A DNA stretch of 64,000 bases. Origin: Actinoplanes subtropicus. GTDB taxonomy: Bacteria > Actinomycetota > Actinomycetes > Mycobacteriales > Micromonosporaceae. The stretch is taken from contig NZ_JOJL01000021.1 in assembly GCF_000721705.1 (NCBI RefSeq), forward strand, positions 124,001 to 188,000, in the 5' to 3' direction. Positions within the stretch are counted from its first letter, which is position 1. Each line of letters opens with the position of its first letter. A program made the position numbers and the translations under genes. The notes beneath the pieces are model-generated. The model was not told the DNA's origin, ran no database searches, and saw only the letters and a list, made by a program, of their open reading frames with translations. Shown here piece by piece: positions 41,683 to 49,802 of the stretch.

Positions 41683-44135
41683 GCCGGCGGTTTCAGCGCG
41701 TACAGCGTGCCCTTCGCGCCGACGGCGAAGATCTCGGTCCCGTCCGGGCTGGGCGCCACCGCGAAGTGGTCGCCGGTCGCGTTGCGCCAGAGCTCCTCGC
41801 CGCTGCGCGCGTCCAGCCCGGCCAGGGTGCCGTCGGGATAGGCCACGTCGACCTCGGAGCTGCCCAGCGCCGGGAAGCCCGCCTTGCCCGAGCGGGGGTA
41901 CCGCCACAGCACCTTCGCCGTGTCCGGGTTCCAGCCGGCGATCGAGCCGTCCGCGCCGGCCGTGTAGAGCAGGAGCCCACCGCCGGCGATCCGCTCGATC
42001 GCGGCCGGTTGCGCGATGCCGTTCAGGGCGGCGCCGGTGTCCGCGCGGACGCACCGCACGCTCCGGTTGTCGATCACCACGCACGCCGCGTCCCCGGCCG
42101 CGAGCGGCCCGTCGGTCACCGTGCCGACCGTCGTGGTCCACCGCTTCCCGCCGCCCGGGCTCAGGCCGTACAGCTTCCCGTCGCCGGCGGCGACGACCAC
42201 CGTTCCGGCGGTCACCAGCGGAGCCTGCGTTATCCCACCCTTGGTGCGCAGGCGCCAGCGCCGGTTTCCTTCCCCGATCCGGTACGCCTCGACCGCGCCG
42301 TCCCGCCCGCCCACGTAGGTGAACTGCGCGTTGGTGGCCGGCCGCGCCCCGATCGGCGCGCCCAGGTTCCGCCGCCACAGCACCGTGCCGGCGTTCGCGT
42401 CGATCCCGGCCACGTCGCCGCCGCCGGTGCTCGCCACCACCACGTCCCCGACGATCCCGGTCGACACCCGCAGCCCCGCGCCGAGTTGGGTCCGCCAGTC
42501 GAGCGTTCCGTCCCCGCGCCGGAAGGCTCGCAGCACCCCGTCCTGCCCGCTCACCACGACCAGTTGGGGGCCGACCGCCGGCGGCCCGGTCGCCGACACC
42601 CCGGTCGGCACCCGCCACAGCAGGCCGGCCTCGGTCCCGGCCGCGGACCCGGACGCCGCGGCCGACGCCGACGCGGACGGCCGGCTCCCCACGGCCTGCG
42701 CGCCACCCGGGTGGTCGCGATCCCGGGGCCAGGCCGTGGCCGCGGTGATCGCGGTGGCGGCCAGCAGCACCGCCGCGATCCCGCCGACGACCGGCCGGCG
42801 GTACGACCGTCGCCGCGCATTCGCCGGCTCCGGGATCGGGATCGGTGCCTTGGGGGGCGGCTGCACCGGGTGCGGCGCCGTCTTCTCCACGTGCCAGGCC
42901 GGATGCTGCGGCAAGGTCGGCTCCCGGTGCGCCGGCGGCGACCGGAACAACTCCGGGTCGTGCCCGGGAACCGACGCCCGGCCGACCACGGTGGCCGGGG
43001 GCAGCGGCCCGTTCGGGAAAAGCTCCTCGGCCGGCGTCGGCTCGGCGGCCTCGCCGGGCCGGGCCCCACTGAGGAGGGCGGCGCCCATCGCGACCCCCGT
43101 CTCCGGATGGTCGAGCAGGGTGACCGGGCGGCCGAGCGCGCTCGACACCATCTGCTGCACGAGCGGAATCCGCGACGACCCGCCGGCCAGCACCACGCAG
43201 CGCAGCTCGCCGGCCGGCACCGACGCCGAATCCAGCGCCCGCCGGACGGCCGCGACGGTCTCGTGGATCGCCGGCCCGATCATCGCCTCGAGGCTGTGCC
43301 GCCGGATGCTCACCCGGGTGTGCAGCCGCGGCAGCTCCACCTCGATCTCGGCCCGGGTGTCGAAGGACAGCGCCTCCTTGGCCGCCACGCAGCCGCGCCG
43401 CAGCCGGGCCAGCCCCTCGAGCACGGCCGGATCGTCCTGGTCGAGCCCGGCCAGCCGGTCGCCGAGCGTCGACCGCACCAGAGCGAGCACCGCCTCGTCG
43501 AAGTCGGCCCCGCCCAGCTTCTCGACACCCTGCGGCTCGCCGAGCACCTCGAAGCCGTCCGGGGTCTTGAGCAGCACGGCCGCGTCGAAGGTGCCGCCGC
43601 CCAGGTCGTACACGAGAATGGTCTCGCCCACCCCGACCCGGGTGCCCTCCGCGTAGCTCGCCGCCGCGGCCTCCGGCTCGGAGCACAGAGTCACCGCCGG
43701 CAGGCCGGCCAGCCGGGCCGCCTCGAGCAGCCGGTCCCGCTTGTACCAGCCCCAGTTGGCCGGGTGGGTGAGCACGACCCGGCTCGGCGGCCCGTCCCGC
43801 CCCTCGGCGGCGGTGGCGGCCACCTGGCGCAGCAGCACGGCGGCCAGCTCGTGCGCGGCCAGATCCCGAGCGGCCGGCGGCGACTCGCCGGCGCCGACCG
43901 GCACCGGGTCGCCGATCCGCCGCTTGAACTCCCGGGCCAGCCGGGCCGGGCCGGTGTCGCCGCGCCGCTGCGCCGCCTCGCCGACCAGCGGCTCGCCGTC
44001 CTCGGGGCGATAGACCAGGGTGAGCATCTCCGGCCCCGGCGAACCGAGCGGGACGGCCGTCAGCGAACCGTCCACGTTGACCGCGGCGGCCGTGAAAGTC
44101 GTCCCGAGATCGATCCCGAGGCCGTACTCCACCAC
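41679..44135 (-). CDS. Hsp70-like protein fused to transmembrane helix and PQQ-type propeller
   Basis: The 818-residue protein has an Hsp70-type ATPase (about residues 1-360: GIDLGTTFTAAAVNVDG, LVYDLGGGTFDAAVL, VVLAGGSSRIPLVQQM), a Pro-rich linker, one hydrophobic helix (about 455-475), and an outer ~320-residue part of PQQ/WD-like strands (GLLWRVPTG, GTLDWRTQLGAG, GTVLWRRNLGAP, KVLWRYPRSG, GEELWRNATG) forming a beta-propeller. No substrate-binding domain of DnaK is present. An intracellular ATPase linked to an extracellular propeller suggests signal transmission across the membrane. Its stop overlaps the convergent GDE gene by 4 bp. Confidence 0.85.
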   Translation of the reverse strand: MVEYGLGIDLGTTFTAAAVNVDGSLTAVPLGSPGPEMLTLVYRPEDGEPLVGEAAQRRGDTGPARLAREFKRRIGDPVPVGAGESPPAARDLAAHELAAVLLRQVAATAAEGRDGPPSRVVLTHPANWGWYKRDRLLEAARLAGLPAVTLCSEPEAAAASYAEGTRVGVGETILVYDLGGGTFDAAVLLKTPDGFEVLGEPQGVEKLGGADFDEAVLALVRSTLGDRLAGLDQDDPAVLEGLARLRRGCVAAKEALSFDTRAEIEVELPRLHTRVSIRRHSLEAMIGPAIHETVAAVRRALDSASVPAGELRCVVLAGGSSRIPLVQQMVSSALGRPVTLLDHPETGVAMGAALLSGARPGEAAEPTPAEELFPNGPLPPATVVGRASVPGHDPELFRSPPAHREPTLPQHPAWHVEKTAPHPVQPPPKAPIPIPEPANARRRSYRRPVVGGIAAVLLAATAITAATAWPRDRDHPGGAQAVGSRPSASASAAASGSAAGTEAGLLWRVPTGVSATGPPAVGPQLVVVSGQDGVLRAFRRGDGTLDWRTQLGAGLRVSTGIVGDVVVASTGGGDVAGIDANAGTVLWRRNLGAPIGARPATNAQFTYVGGRDGAVEAYRIGEGNRRWRLRTKGGITQAPLVTAGTVVVAAGDGKLYGLSPGGGKRWTTTVGTVTDGPLAAGDAACVVIDNRSVRCVRADTGAALNGIAQPAAIERIAGGGLLLYTAGADGSIAGWNPDTAKVLWRYPRSGKAGFPALGSSEVDVAYPDGTLAGLDARSGEELWRNATGDHFAVAPSPDGTEIFAVGAKGTLYALKPPA

Positions 44136-44175
44136 CCCTCAAATGCTAAGAGCGCGGGTCGAACCTGAGAATCCC

Positions 44176-45333
44176 TCAGAGCTGTCGGCCCGCCGTCTCC
44201 GGCCCGGCCATCTGCCCGAAGAACTCGACCAACCCCTGCGGGGCGTCGTCGCGGAAGCACATCTCCAGGCTCCGGACGGCCTGGGTGGCGATCTCGGCGG
44301 CCCGGGCGATCATCGGCGCCTCGTAGGTCGCCACCGCCGCGGCCAGGTCACCCGGGTGCGCGGCGATGGCCCGGCCCAGGTCGGCACCGTCCATCAGGGC
44401 GAGGTTGGCGCCCGCCCCGGCGAACGGCGACATCAGGTGGGCGGCGTCGCCGACGAGGGTCACGCCCGGCGTAAGGGCCCAGCGGTGCGCGATCGGCAGC
44501 CCGTGGATCGCCCGCGGGGTCAGCCCGCCGTCCGCCTCCCGGATCAGGTCGAGCAGCTCGGGCGCCCACCCGGCGAACTCGTCGAGCAGGACCGCCTTGC
44601 CCGTACGCGGGTCGGCCCAGTCGACGCCGTCGAGCCAGCCCGCCGGCTTCCGCAGCGCGGCGGCGACGTGCAGGCTGCCGTCCGGCTCCCGGTGCCCGAG
44701 GAAGCCCTGCCCGGCGCCGAGCGCGAACAGCATCCCGCCACCGACCACCTTGGCCGGCCCCGGGTGCCGCCGGTCGGCGTCGAGGTGGTCCAACTCGACG
44801 AAGGAGACCCCGAGATACTCCGGCACCGCGTCGGTGAGCAGCGCCCGCACCCGCGACCAGGCCCCGTCGGCCCCGACGAGCAGGTCGGCGGTCACCGTCC
44901 CGCCGCCGGTCAGCACGAGTTCGGCCCGCCCGTCCGCCCGCCGGCGCGCCGCCGTGACCCCGCTGCCCCACCGGATCGTCCCGGCCGGCAACGATTCGAG
45001 CAGAATCCGCCGCAGCCGCCCCCGCTCGACCTCGGGCCGCCCCCGTGCCGGATCGTCCGGCTCGTCGACGTGGACGGCACCCTCCCGATCGAGCACCCGG
45101 GTGGCCTGCCCGCCGACGTGGATGACCGCCCGGAACTGCTCGATCAGCCCCGCCTCCCACAGCGCGACCTGCCCGTCCTCCTCGTGGATGTCCAACATCC
45201 CGCCCTGCGTGCGCGCACTCGGCGACTCGTCGAGCTCATAGATGGTCGCCCGAATGCCGTACACATGCAGCGTCCGCGCCAGCATCAGCCCACCCAGCCC
45301 GGCCCCGACGATCGCGATCTCCGGCTTGCCCAT
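44176..45333 (-). CDS. FAD-dependent monooxygenase (TetX-like)
   Basis: A 385-residue flavoprotein monooxygenase: GxGxxG in EIAIVGAGLGGLMLARTL, the DG motif VGADGAWSRVR, and the GD motif LVGDAAHLMSPFAGAGANLALMDG characteristic of TetX/aklavinone-hydroxylase-like enzymes. It hydroxylates aromatic or polyketide substrates, and some relatives inactivate tetracyclines. I use the ATG at 45333, preceded by GGGGAG, rather than the longer frame. Three operator-like palindromes just upstream suggest ligand-responsive repression. Confidence 0.85.
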   Translation of the reverse strand: MGKPEIAIVGAGLGGLMLARTLHVYGIRATIYELDESPSARTQGGMLDIHEEDGQVALWEAGLIEQFRAVIHVGGQATRVLDREGAVHVDEPDDPARGRPEVERGRLRRILLESLPAGTIRWGSGVTAARRRADGRAELVLTGGGTVTADLLVGADGAWSRVRALLTDAVPEYLGVSFVELDHLDADRRHPGPAKVVGGGMLFALGAGQGFLGHREPDGSLHVAAALRKPAGWLDGVDWADPRTGKAVLLDEFAGWAPELLDLIREADGGLTPRAIHGLPIAHRWALTPGVTLVGDAAHLMSPFAGAGANLALMDGADLGRAIAAHPGDLAAAVATYEAPMIARAAEIATQAVRSLEMCFRDDAPQGLVEFFGQMAGPETAGRQL

Positions 45334-45351
45334 GATCTCCCCATCCGTCCA

Positions 45352-45410
45352 GAACGTGTTCCTGACGAACGCGTTCGCCATTGCCAAACACGATCGTAAC
45401 GAACGCGTTC
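45352..45410. promoter_or_regulatory. Three GAACGCGTTC-type palindromes (TetR-like operators)
   Basis: GAACGTGTTC (45352), GAACGCGTTC (45367) and GAACGCGTTC (45401) lie between the monooxygenase start and the upstream response-regulator gene. The last two share an extended ACGAACGCGTTCG core. Their number and symmetry fit operators of a TetR/MarR-type repressor not encoded nearby. Confidence 0.65.
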
Positions 45411-45450
45411 GCGATGCGCCAGACCCAGCATGGGGGACGGCTCACTCAGC

Positions 45451-46125
45451 TCAGGTCAGCCAGCCCGGGCGGATCAGGCCGGCCTCGTAGGCGTAGACGA
45501 CCAACTGCGCCCTGTCCCGCGCGCCCAGCTTGATCATCGTGCGGCTGACGTGGGTTTTCGCGGTCGCCGGGCTGATCACCAGGCGGGCGGCGATCTCGTC
45601 GTTGGAAAGGCCCTCCGCGACCAGCACCAGCACCTCCCGCTCGCGGTCGGTCAACAGGTCGAGCTGGGCCGGCTGCGCGATCGGCCGGCTCTGCGCGCCC
45701 TTTCCCGCGAACTCGCCGATCACCCGGCGGGTCACGCTCGGCGACAGCAGCGCGTCCCCCGCCGCCACCGCCCGCACGCCGCGCAGCAGGTCGACCGGCT
45801 CGGTGTCCTTGACCAGGAACCCGGAGGCCCCGGTCCGCAACGCCTCGAAGACATACTCATCCAGCTCGAACGTGGTGAGGATGACCACCCGGGTCTCGGC
45901 CAGCGCCGGGTCGGCGGCGATCCGCTTGGTCGCCTCGAGCCCGTCCACCCCCGGCATCCGGATATCCATCAGCACGACGTCGGGATGGGTCTGCTGCGCC
46001 TGTTTCACCGCCTCCAGCCCGTCGGCCGCCTCGGCCACCACCTGGATATCCGGCTCGGCGTTGAGCAGGGCCCGGAAGCCCGCCCGCACCAGCGCCTGGT
46101 CATCCGCCAGCAACACCGAGATCAT
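45451..46125 (-). CDS. NarL/LuxR-family response regulator
   Basis: A 224-residue response regulator: VLLADDQALVRAGF, phospho-Asp in VVLMDIRMPGVDG, GFLVKDTEP, and a LuxR helix-turn-helix (LTDREREVLVLVAEGLSN, then SPATAKTHVSRTMIKLG). It forms a DesK/DesR-like pair with the overlapping kinase gene. A palindrome upstream of the kinase gene is a candidate target. Confidence 0.9.
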   Translation of the reverse strand: MISVLLADDQALVRAGFRALLNAEPDIQVVAEAADGLEAVKQAQQTHPDVVLMDIRMPGVDGLEATKRIAADPALAETRVVILTTFELDEYVFEALRTGASGFLVKDTEPVDLLRGVRAVAAGDALLSPSVTRRVIGEFAGKGAQSRPIAQPAQLDLLTDREREVLVLVAEGLSNDEIAARLVISPATAKTHVSRTMIKLGARDRAQLVVYAYEAGLIRPGWLT

Positions 46126-47365
46126 CCGGCCCTCCCGCCATCGCGATCGTGGTCATGGTGTCGGGGGTGGGCAGCAGCACGGACACCAGGAAGCCGCCGT
46201 CGACCGGGCCGGCCTCGACGCTGCCGCCCAGGCTCTGCGCCCGCTCGCGCATGCCGGCGATGCCGGTGCCCTCGCCCGAGGGGGCGTCGGCCGCCTCGAC
46301 CGACGGGCCCTCGTTGCGGATCGCCAGGTGCAGCGCCGTCGGCAGGTAGTCGACCGCGATCGAGGCGGTCGCCCCGGCGCCGGCGTGCTTGCGGACGTTG
46401 GTCAGCGCCTCCTGCACGATCCGATACGCCGCGCGGTCGACCTCGGCGGGCAGCGGGCGCTCGTCGCCGGTGACGTTGGTGGTGATCGGCAGGCCCGCGT
46501 CGGCCGTGAGGTCGCCCAGGCGGCCCAGGCCGACGGCCGGCTGGCGCGGGGCCGCCTCGTCGTCGGCGCGCATCACGTCGAGCACCGAGCGCACCTCGCG
46601 CAGCGCCTCGGCGCTCGCCGTCTTGATCGCCGTGAGCGCCTCGCGCGCCTGCTCGGGGCGGCTGTCCATCAGGTGCAGGCCGACGCCGGCCTGCACGTTG
46701 ATCAGCGACAGGTGGTGGCCGAGCACGTCGTGCAGCTCGCGGGCGATCCGCAGCCGCTCCTCCGAGGCCTGCCGCCGCTCCTGCTCCTCCTTGGCCCGGG
46801 CCCGCTCGGCCCGCACCTTCATCATCTGGGCCATGTACTCCCCGCGGGCCTTGGCCGCCCCGCCGGTGAAGATCAGCAACGCGAACCCGGCCGCCAGCGC
46901 CACCGCCGAGGGCAGGTCGGCCCGGGCGCCGGCGGGCACGCCGAGCTGGCCGGCGAAGACCCAGCAGACGGCAAGATAAGCCCCGTAGCCGACCGCGGCG
47001 CAGACGATCGCGGCCCGGGCGTGGCCGCGCTTGGCCAGGTTGAACAGGGCGACGCCGGGGGCGACCGCGATCGTCCAGCGCGGCGCGGCGAAGGTGGCGA
47101 ACCCGAGGGACGCCGCCGCGGACACCACGAAGGCCGCGACGGGGAACCGCCACCGCCACAGCAGCATGAACGGGCCGACCAGCAACAGCGCGTAGACCAG
47201 CGGGGTCATCGCCCGATAGACCCCGTCGCCGGCCGCGGCGTTGTTGGCCCCGGCGACCTGGAAGAAGCCGGCCACCACGGCGGCGCCGGCCCCGACCCGG
47301 GGATGGAACCGCCCGGTGCGGCGATCATGCCGCCACGGTGGCCCCCAGGGGCGTGTTTCTTCCAT
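46100..47365 (-). CDS. DesK/LiaS-type membrane sensor histidine kinase
   Basis: The 421-residue kinase has four to five hydrophobic helices in the first ~170 residues, a coiled linker (RAERARAKEEQERRQASEER), the phosphoacceptor His in IARELHDVLGHHLSLI, and an ATPase domain (VQEALTNVRKHA, GTGIAGMRER). I start at the ATG at 47365 because the first helix follows it; the longer frame is not membrane-like. The stop overlaps the regulator start by 26 bp. Confidence 0.85.
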   Translation of the reverse strand: MEETRPWGPPWRHDRRTGRFHPRVGAGAAVVAGFFQVAGANNAAAGDGVYRAMTPLVYALLLVGPFMLLWRWRFPVAAFVVSAAASLGFATFAAPRWTIAVAPGVALFNLAKRGHARAAIVCAAVGYGAYLAVCWVFAGQLGVPAGARADLPSAVALAAGFALLIFTGGAAKARGEYMAQMMKVRAERARAKEEQERRQASEERLRIARELHDVLGHHLSLINVQAGVGLHLMDSRPEQAREALTAIKTASAEALREVRSVLDVMRADDEAAPRQPAVGLGRLGDLTADAGLPITTNVTGDERPLPAEVDRAAYRIVQEALTNVRKHAGAGATASIAVDYLPTALHLAIRNEGPSVEAADAPSGEGTGIAGMRERAQSLGGSVEAGPVDGGFLVSVLLPTPDTMTTIAMAGGPDDLGVAGG

Positions 47366-47434
47366 GCGGCCGAACCTACGGCAACCCGTGACGGCGCCGC
47401 ATCGGAGCGTGGTCTGATCCCGGGGACGGGCGAC

Positions 47435-47452
47435 GTACGACCCAGGTCGTAC
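47435..47452. promoter_or_regulatory. Perfect 8-2-8 palindrome GTACGACCCAGGTCGTAC
   Basis: The site lies in the 196-bp divergent region between the kinase gene and the DUF1707 gene. Symmetric GTACGACC arms are typical of NarL-family binding sites, and a second ACGTACGGG half site follows at about 47469. It is a good candidate for the operator of the adjacent regulator. Confidence 0.6.
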
Positions 47453-47561
47453 GGGACGGTCCCCGGACGTACGGGAAAAGCCGCGCAAGCACCGAAAAGC
47501 CGCATCAAAGATGCGACGGCGAGCCGACGCCCGGAGGGCGAGACGAGCGGACTCTGGTGAC

Positions 47562-48005
47562 ATGAGCGAGAACTGGAACGGCCCGGCCCGGATGCGCACC
47601 TCCGATCAGGAACGCGAGCAGATCGCCGAGATCCTGCGGGCGGCGATGTCCGAGGGGCGGTTGAATCTGGAGGAGGGCGAGGAACGCCTGGCCTCCGCGT
47701 ACGCGGCAAAGTATCGCGACGAGCTCGGCCCGCTGACGGCCGATCTCCCCGATGGTGGCCGGCGTGCTCTGGCGGACACGCCGCAGGCGCGTCTCGCGAC
47801 ACGCCGACACCTGCGCCGGCACGCCAGCTTCGTGGTGCTGACGGCGCTCTTCCTGACCGGCCTGTGGGTGCTCTCCGGCGCGCACTTCTTCTGGCCGGCC
47901 TTCCCACTGCTGTTCCTGGTCATGGGTCTGGCGCGGCACGCGCGCTGGCGCAGCTACGGCTATCAGTACCGGGTCGCCCCCTGGAACGCGCCGCATTATC
48001 GGTGA
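47562..48005 (+). CDS. DUF1707 small membrane protein
   Basis: A 147-residue protein with an N-terminal DUF1707/SHOCT-like domain (MRTSDQEREQIAEILRAAMS, then GRLNLEEGEERLASAYAA) and two hydrophobic helices (about residues 88-125). DUF1707 proteins are frequent partners of actinobacterial NarL/DesK systems and have no defined activity. It is divergent from the kinase gene and shares the palindromic region. Confidence 0.8.
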   Translation: MSENWNGPARMRTSDQEREQIAEILRAAMSEGRLNLEEGEERLASAYAAKYRDELGPLTADLPDGGRRALADTPQARLATRRHLRRHASFVVLTALFLTGLWVLSGAHFFWPAFPLLFLVMGLARHARWRSYGYQYRVAPWNAPHYR

Positions 48006-48100
48006 CCGCGCACGCTCCATAGTGGACGTACGGGTCGTTGATCGCCCCTCCCCGCTCTGCGAAAGTTGCTTGGTTTCGCCGGGGAGGGGTCAACAAACAG

Positions 48101-48928
48101 ATGATGGGTCCGTCGCACGCCCTGTCCGGGGCGGCCGCCTGGCTGGCCGGCAGTTGGGCGCTGGACAACTTCGCGGGCTACCACCAGTCGCCGCTGGCGA
48201 TCGGGCTCGGCGCCACGGTATGCGCGGGCGGCGCGCTGCTGCCCGACCTGGACCTGTCCGGCCGGGTCACCACCAACCAGGGCGGCGCCACCGTGGCCCA
48301 CACGTTCGGCGTGTTCTCGCTGTTCGTGGCCGAGGTGATCGAGAAGGTGTCGCTCGGCATCTACAGCGCCACCCGCATGCGCCACGACCCGCACCGGCGT
48401 AACGGGCACCGCACCTTCGCCCACACGCTGCCGTTCGCCGCGCTGATCGGGTGGGGGACGACCGCGCTCGCCGCGCACTTCGGCAAGTGGGCGGTCGTCG
48501 GCATCATCTTCGTCATGGCCGGGATGGCGCTGCGTGGCCTGTTCGACAAGTGGGCCGAGCGCGCGGGCTGGCTGATCGTGACGTTGTGCGCGGCGGCGAT
48601 CGCCGTGTTCACCGCGGCCCGGCTGCCGGGCGATCGCGGCTATCCGCTGCTCGGCTTCGCGGTCGGGTTCGGCTGTGTCGTCCACCTGCTCGGCGACATC
48701 ATCACGACGGCCGGGGTGCCGATCCTGTGGCCGATCCCGACGGGCCGTCGCATGTGGCGGATGATCGGCGTGCCCAACGGGATAGCGGTCAAGGTGGGCG
48801 GGAAGACCGAGACGATCGTGCTGCGGACGGCGTTCACGCTGGTGGCGCTGCTGGCGATCGCGGCGCTGTTCGCCCCGCAGTTGCTGCACCGCTTCGAATT
48901 CGACGCGTTCGCCGACCGGGGCCACTGA
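48101..48928 (+). CDS. YdjM/DUF457-family membrane-bound metal-dependent hydrolase
   Basis: The 275-residue protein has about six hydrophobic helices and the polar motifs of the family: MMGPSHALSGAAAWLAG, GGALLPDLDLSGRVT and RRNGHRTFAHTLPF, plus VHLLGDIITTAGVPILWP. The conserved His and Asp residues suggest metal binding. Related proteins are LexA-regulated in enterobacteria but no LexA box is seen here. The start is the ATG at 48101 or the next at 48104. Confidence 0.8.
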   Translation: MMGPSHALSGAAAWLAGSWALDNFAGYHQSPLAIGLGATVCAGGALLPDLDLSGRVTTNQGGATVAHTFGVFSLFVAEVIEKVSLGIYSATRMRHDPHRRNGHRTFAHTLPFAALIGWGTTALAAHFGKWAVVGIIFVMAGMALRGLFDKWAERAGWLIVTLCAAAIAVFTAARLPGDRGYPLLGFAVGFGCVVHLLGDIITTAGVPILWPIPTGRRMWRMIGVPNGIAVKVGGKTETIVLRTAFTLVALLAIAALFAPQLLHRFEFDAFADRGH

Positions 48929-48956
48929 CGTCACCTTGCCATAGCGACCGGCCGCT

Positions 48957-49021
48957 GAGCGAGATACCAGCCGAGCGAGTATCTCGCCCAGCTAGTATCT
49001 CGCCTAGCTAGTATCTCGCTC
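48957..49021. terminator. Bidirectional hairpin built from 16-bp repeats
   Basis: Between convergent genes, GAGCGAGATAC (48957-48967) pairs perfectly with GTATCTCGCTC (49011-49021). In between, the unit AGTATCTCGCCCAGCT is repeated about 2.7 times (from 48978), so alternative stems with each copy are possible. It probably terminates both transcripts. Confidence 0.6.
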
Positions 49022-49031
49022 GGCGTGGCAA

Positions 49032-49802
49032 CTACACGTCCCGCCGGCCGAAGACCGCGAACGCACCCGCCAGCACCAAAGCCCCGAACCCCGCGAGCAC
49101 CCCGAACCCCGCCCAAGGCCCCAACACCGCCGGATCCGGCACCACGGTGGCCACCCGCAACCCCGCCATCGACGGCCACCACCTGGCCATCCAGTTCGCC
49201 ACCGCCGCCGGCAGCGCCGCCGAGAAGATCGGCGCGAGCAGCATCACCACGATCACGATCGTCAGCGCGCCCGCGGTCGACCGCAGCACCGCACCCACCG
49301 CGAGCCCGAACAGCGCCGTAACCGCCAGGTACAGCCCCGCCCCGAACAGCGCCCGATCGACCGCCCCCGATCCGAGCGAGGCCGCCGCCAGCCCCTGCCC
49401 CACGATGACCCGCTGCCCCAGCAGGAACGCCGCCAGCCCGCCGGCCCACCCGATCACCAGCGCCACCGCGGTCACCGCCACCGCCTTGGCCGCGAGCAAC
49501 CGCCCGCGCACCGGCACCGCCGCCAGGCTCGGCCGGATGCTGCCGCTCGCGAACTCGCTGGTCACCACGAGCACGCCCAGCACGCCCACCGCGATCTGCA
49601 CGAGCAGGATGCCGGACAGGCTGGCCGCGGTCGGATCGAAGGCGGCCCGATCGGCCGCGGTCCCGGAGACTGCCAGCTCGTGGGCCTTGCCGAGGCTGAA
49701 GAGCGCCCCCAGCCCGGCCATCAGGGCCACGACGGTCGCCGAGGTCCACACCACCGACCGCAGCGAACGCAACTTGATCCATTCCGAGTGGACGACGCTC
49801 AT
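49032..49802 (-). CDS. ABC transporter permease (ABC-2 type)
   Basis: A 256-residue membrane protein with six hydrophobic helices, beginning VVHSEWIKLRSLRSVVWTS, the typical start of actinobacterial ABC-2 permeases. A TSEFASGSIRPSLAAVP segment between helices 2 and 3 is characteristic. It overlaps the ATPase gene by 4 bp and should form the exporter with it. Confidence 0.85.
   Translation of the reverse strand: MSVVHSEWIKLRSLRSVVWTSATVVALMAGLGALFSLGKAHELAVSGTAADRAAFDPTAASLSGILLVQIAVGVLGVLVVTSEFASGSIRPSLAAVPVRGRLLAAKAVAVTAVALVIGWAGGLAAFLLGQRVIVGQGLAAASLGSGAVDRALFGAGLYLAVTALFGLAVGAVLRSTAGALTIVIVVMLLAPIFSAALPAAVANWMARWWPSMAGLRVATVVPDPAVLGPWAGFGVLAGFGALVLAGAFAVFGRRDV

Noticed and set aside
45352..45410. 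LexA boxes before the TetX-like gene
   Set aside because: The palindromes have GAAC and GTTC halves but only a 2-base centre (GAAC-GC-GTTC) instead of the 4-base spacer of LexA sites.
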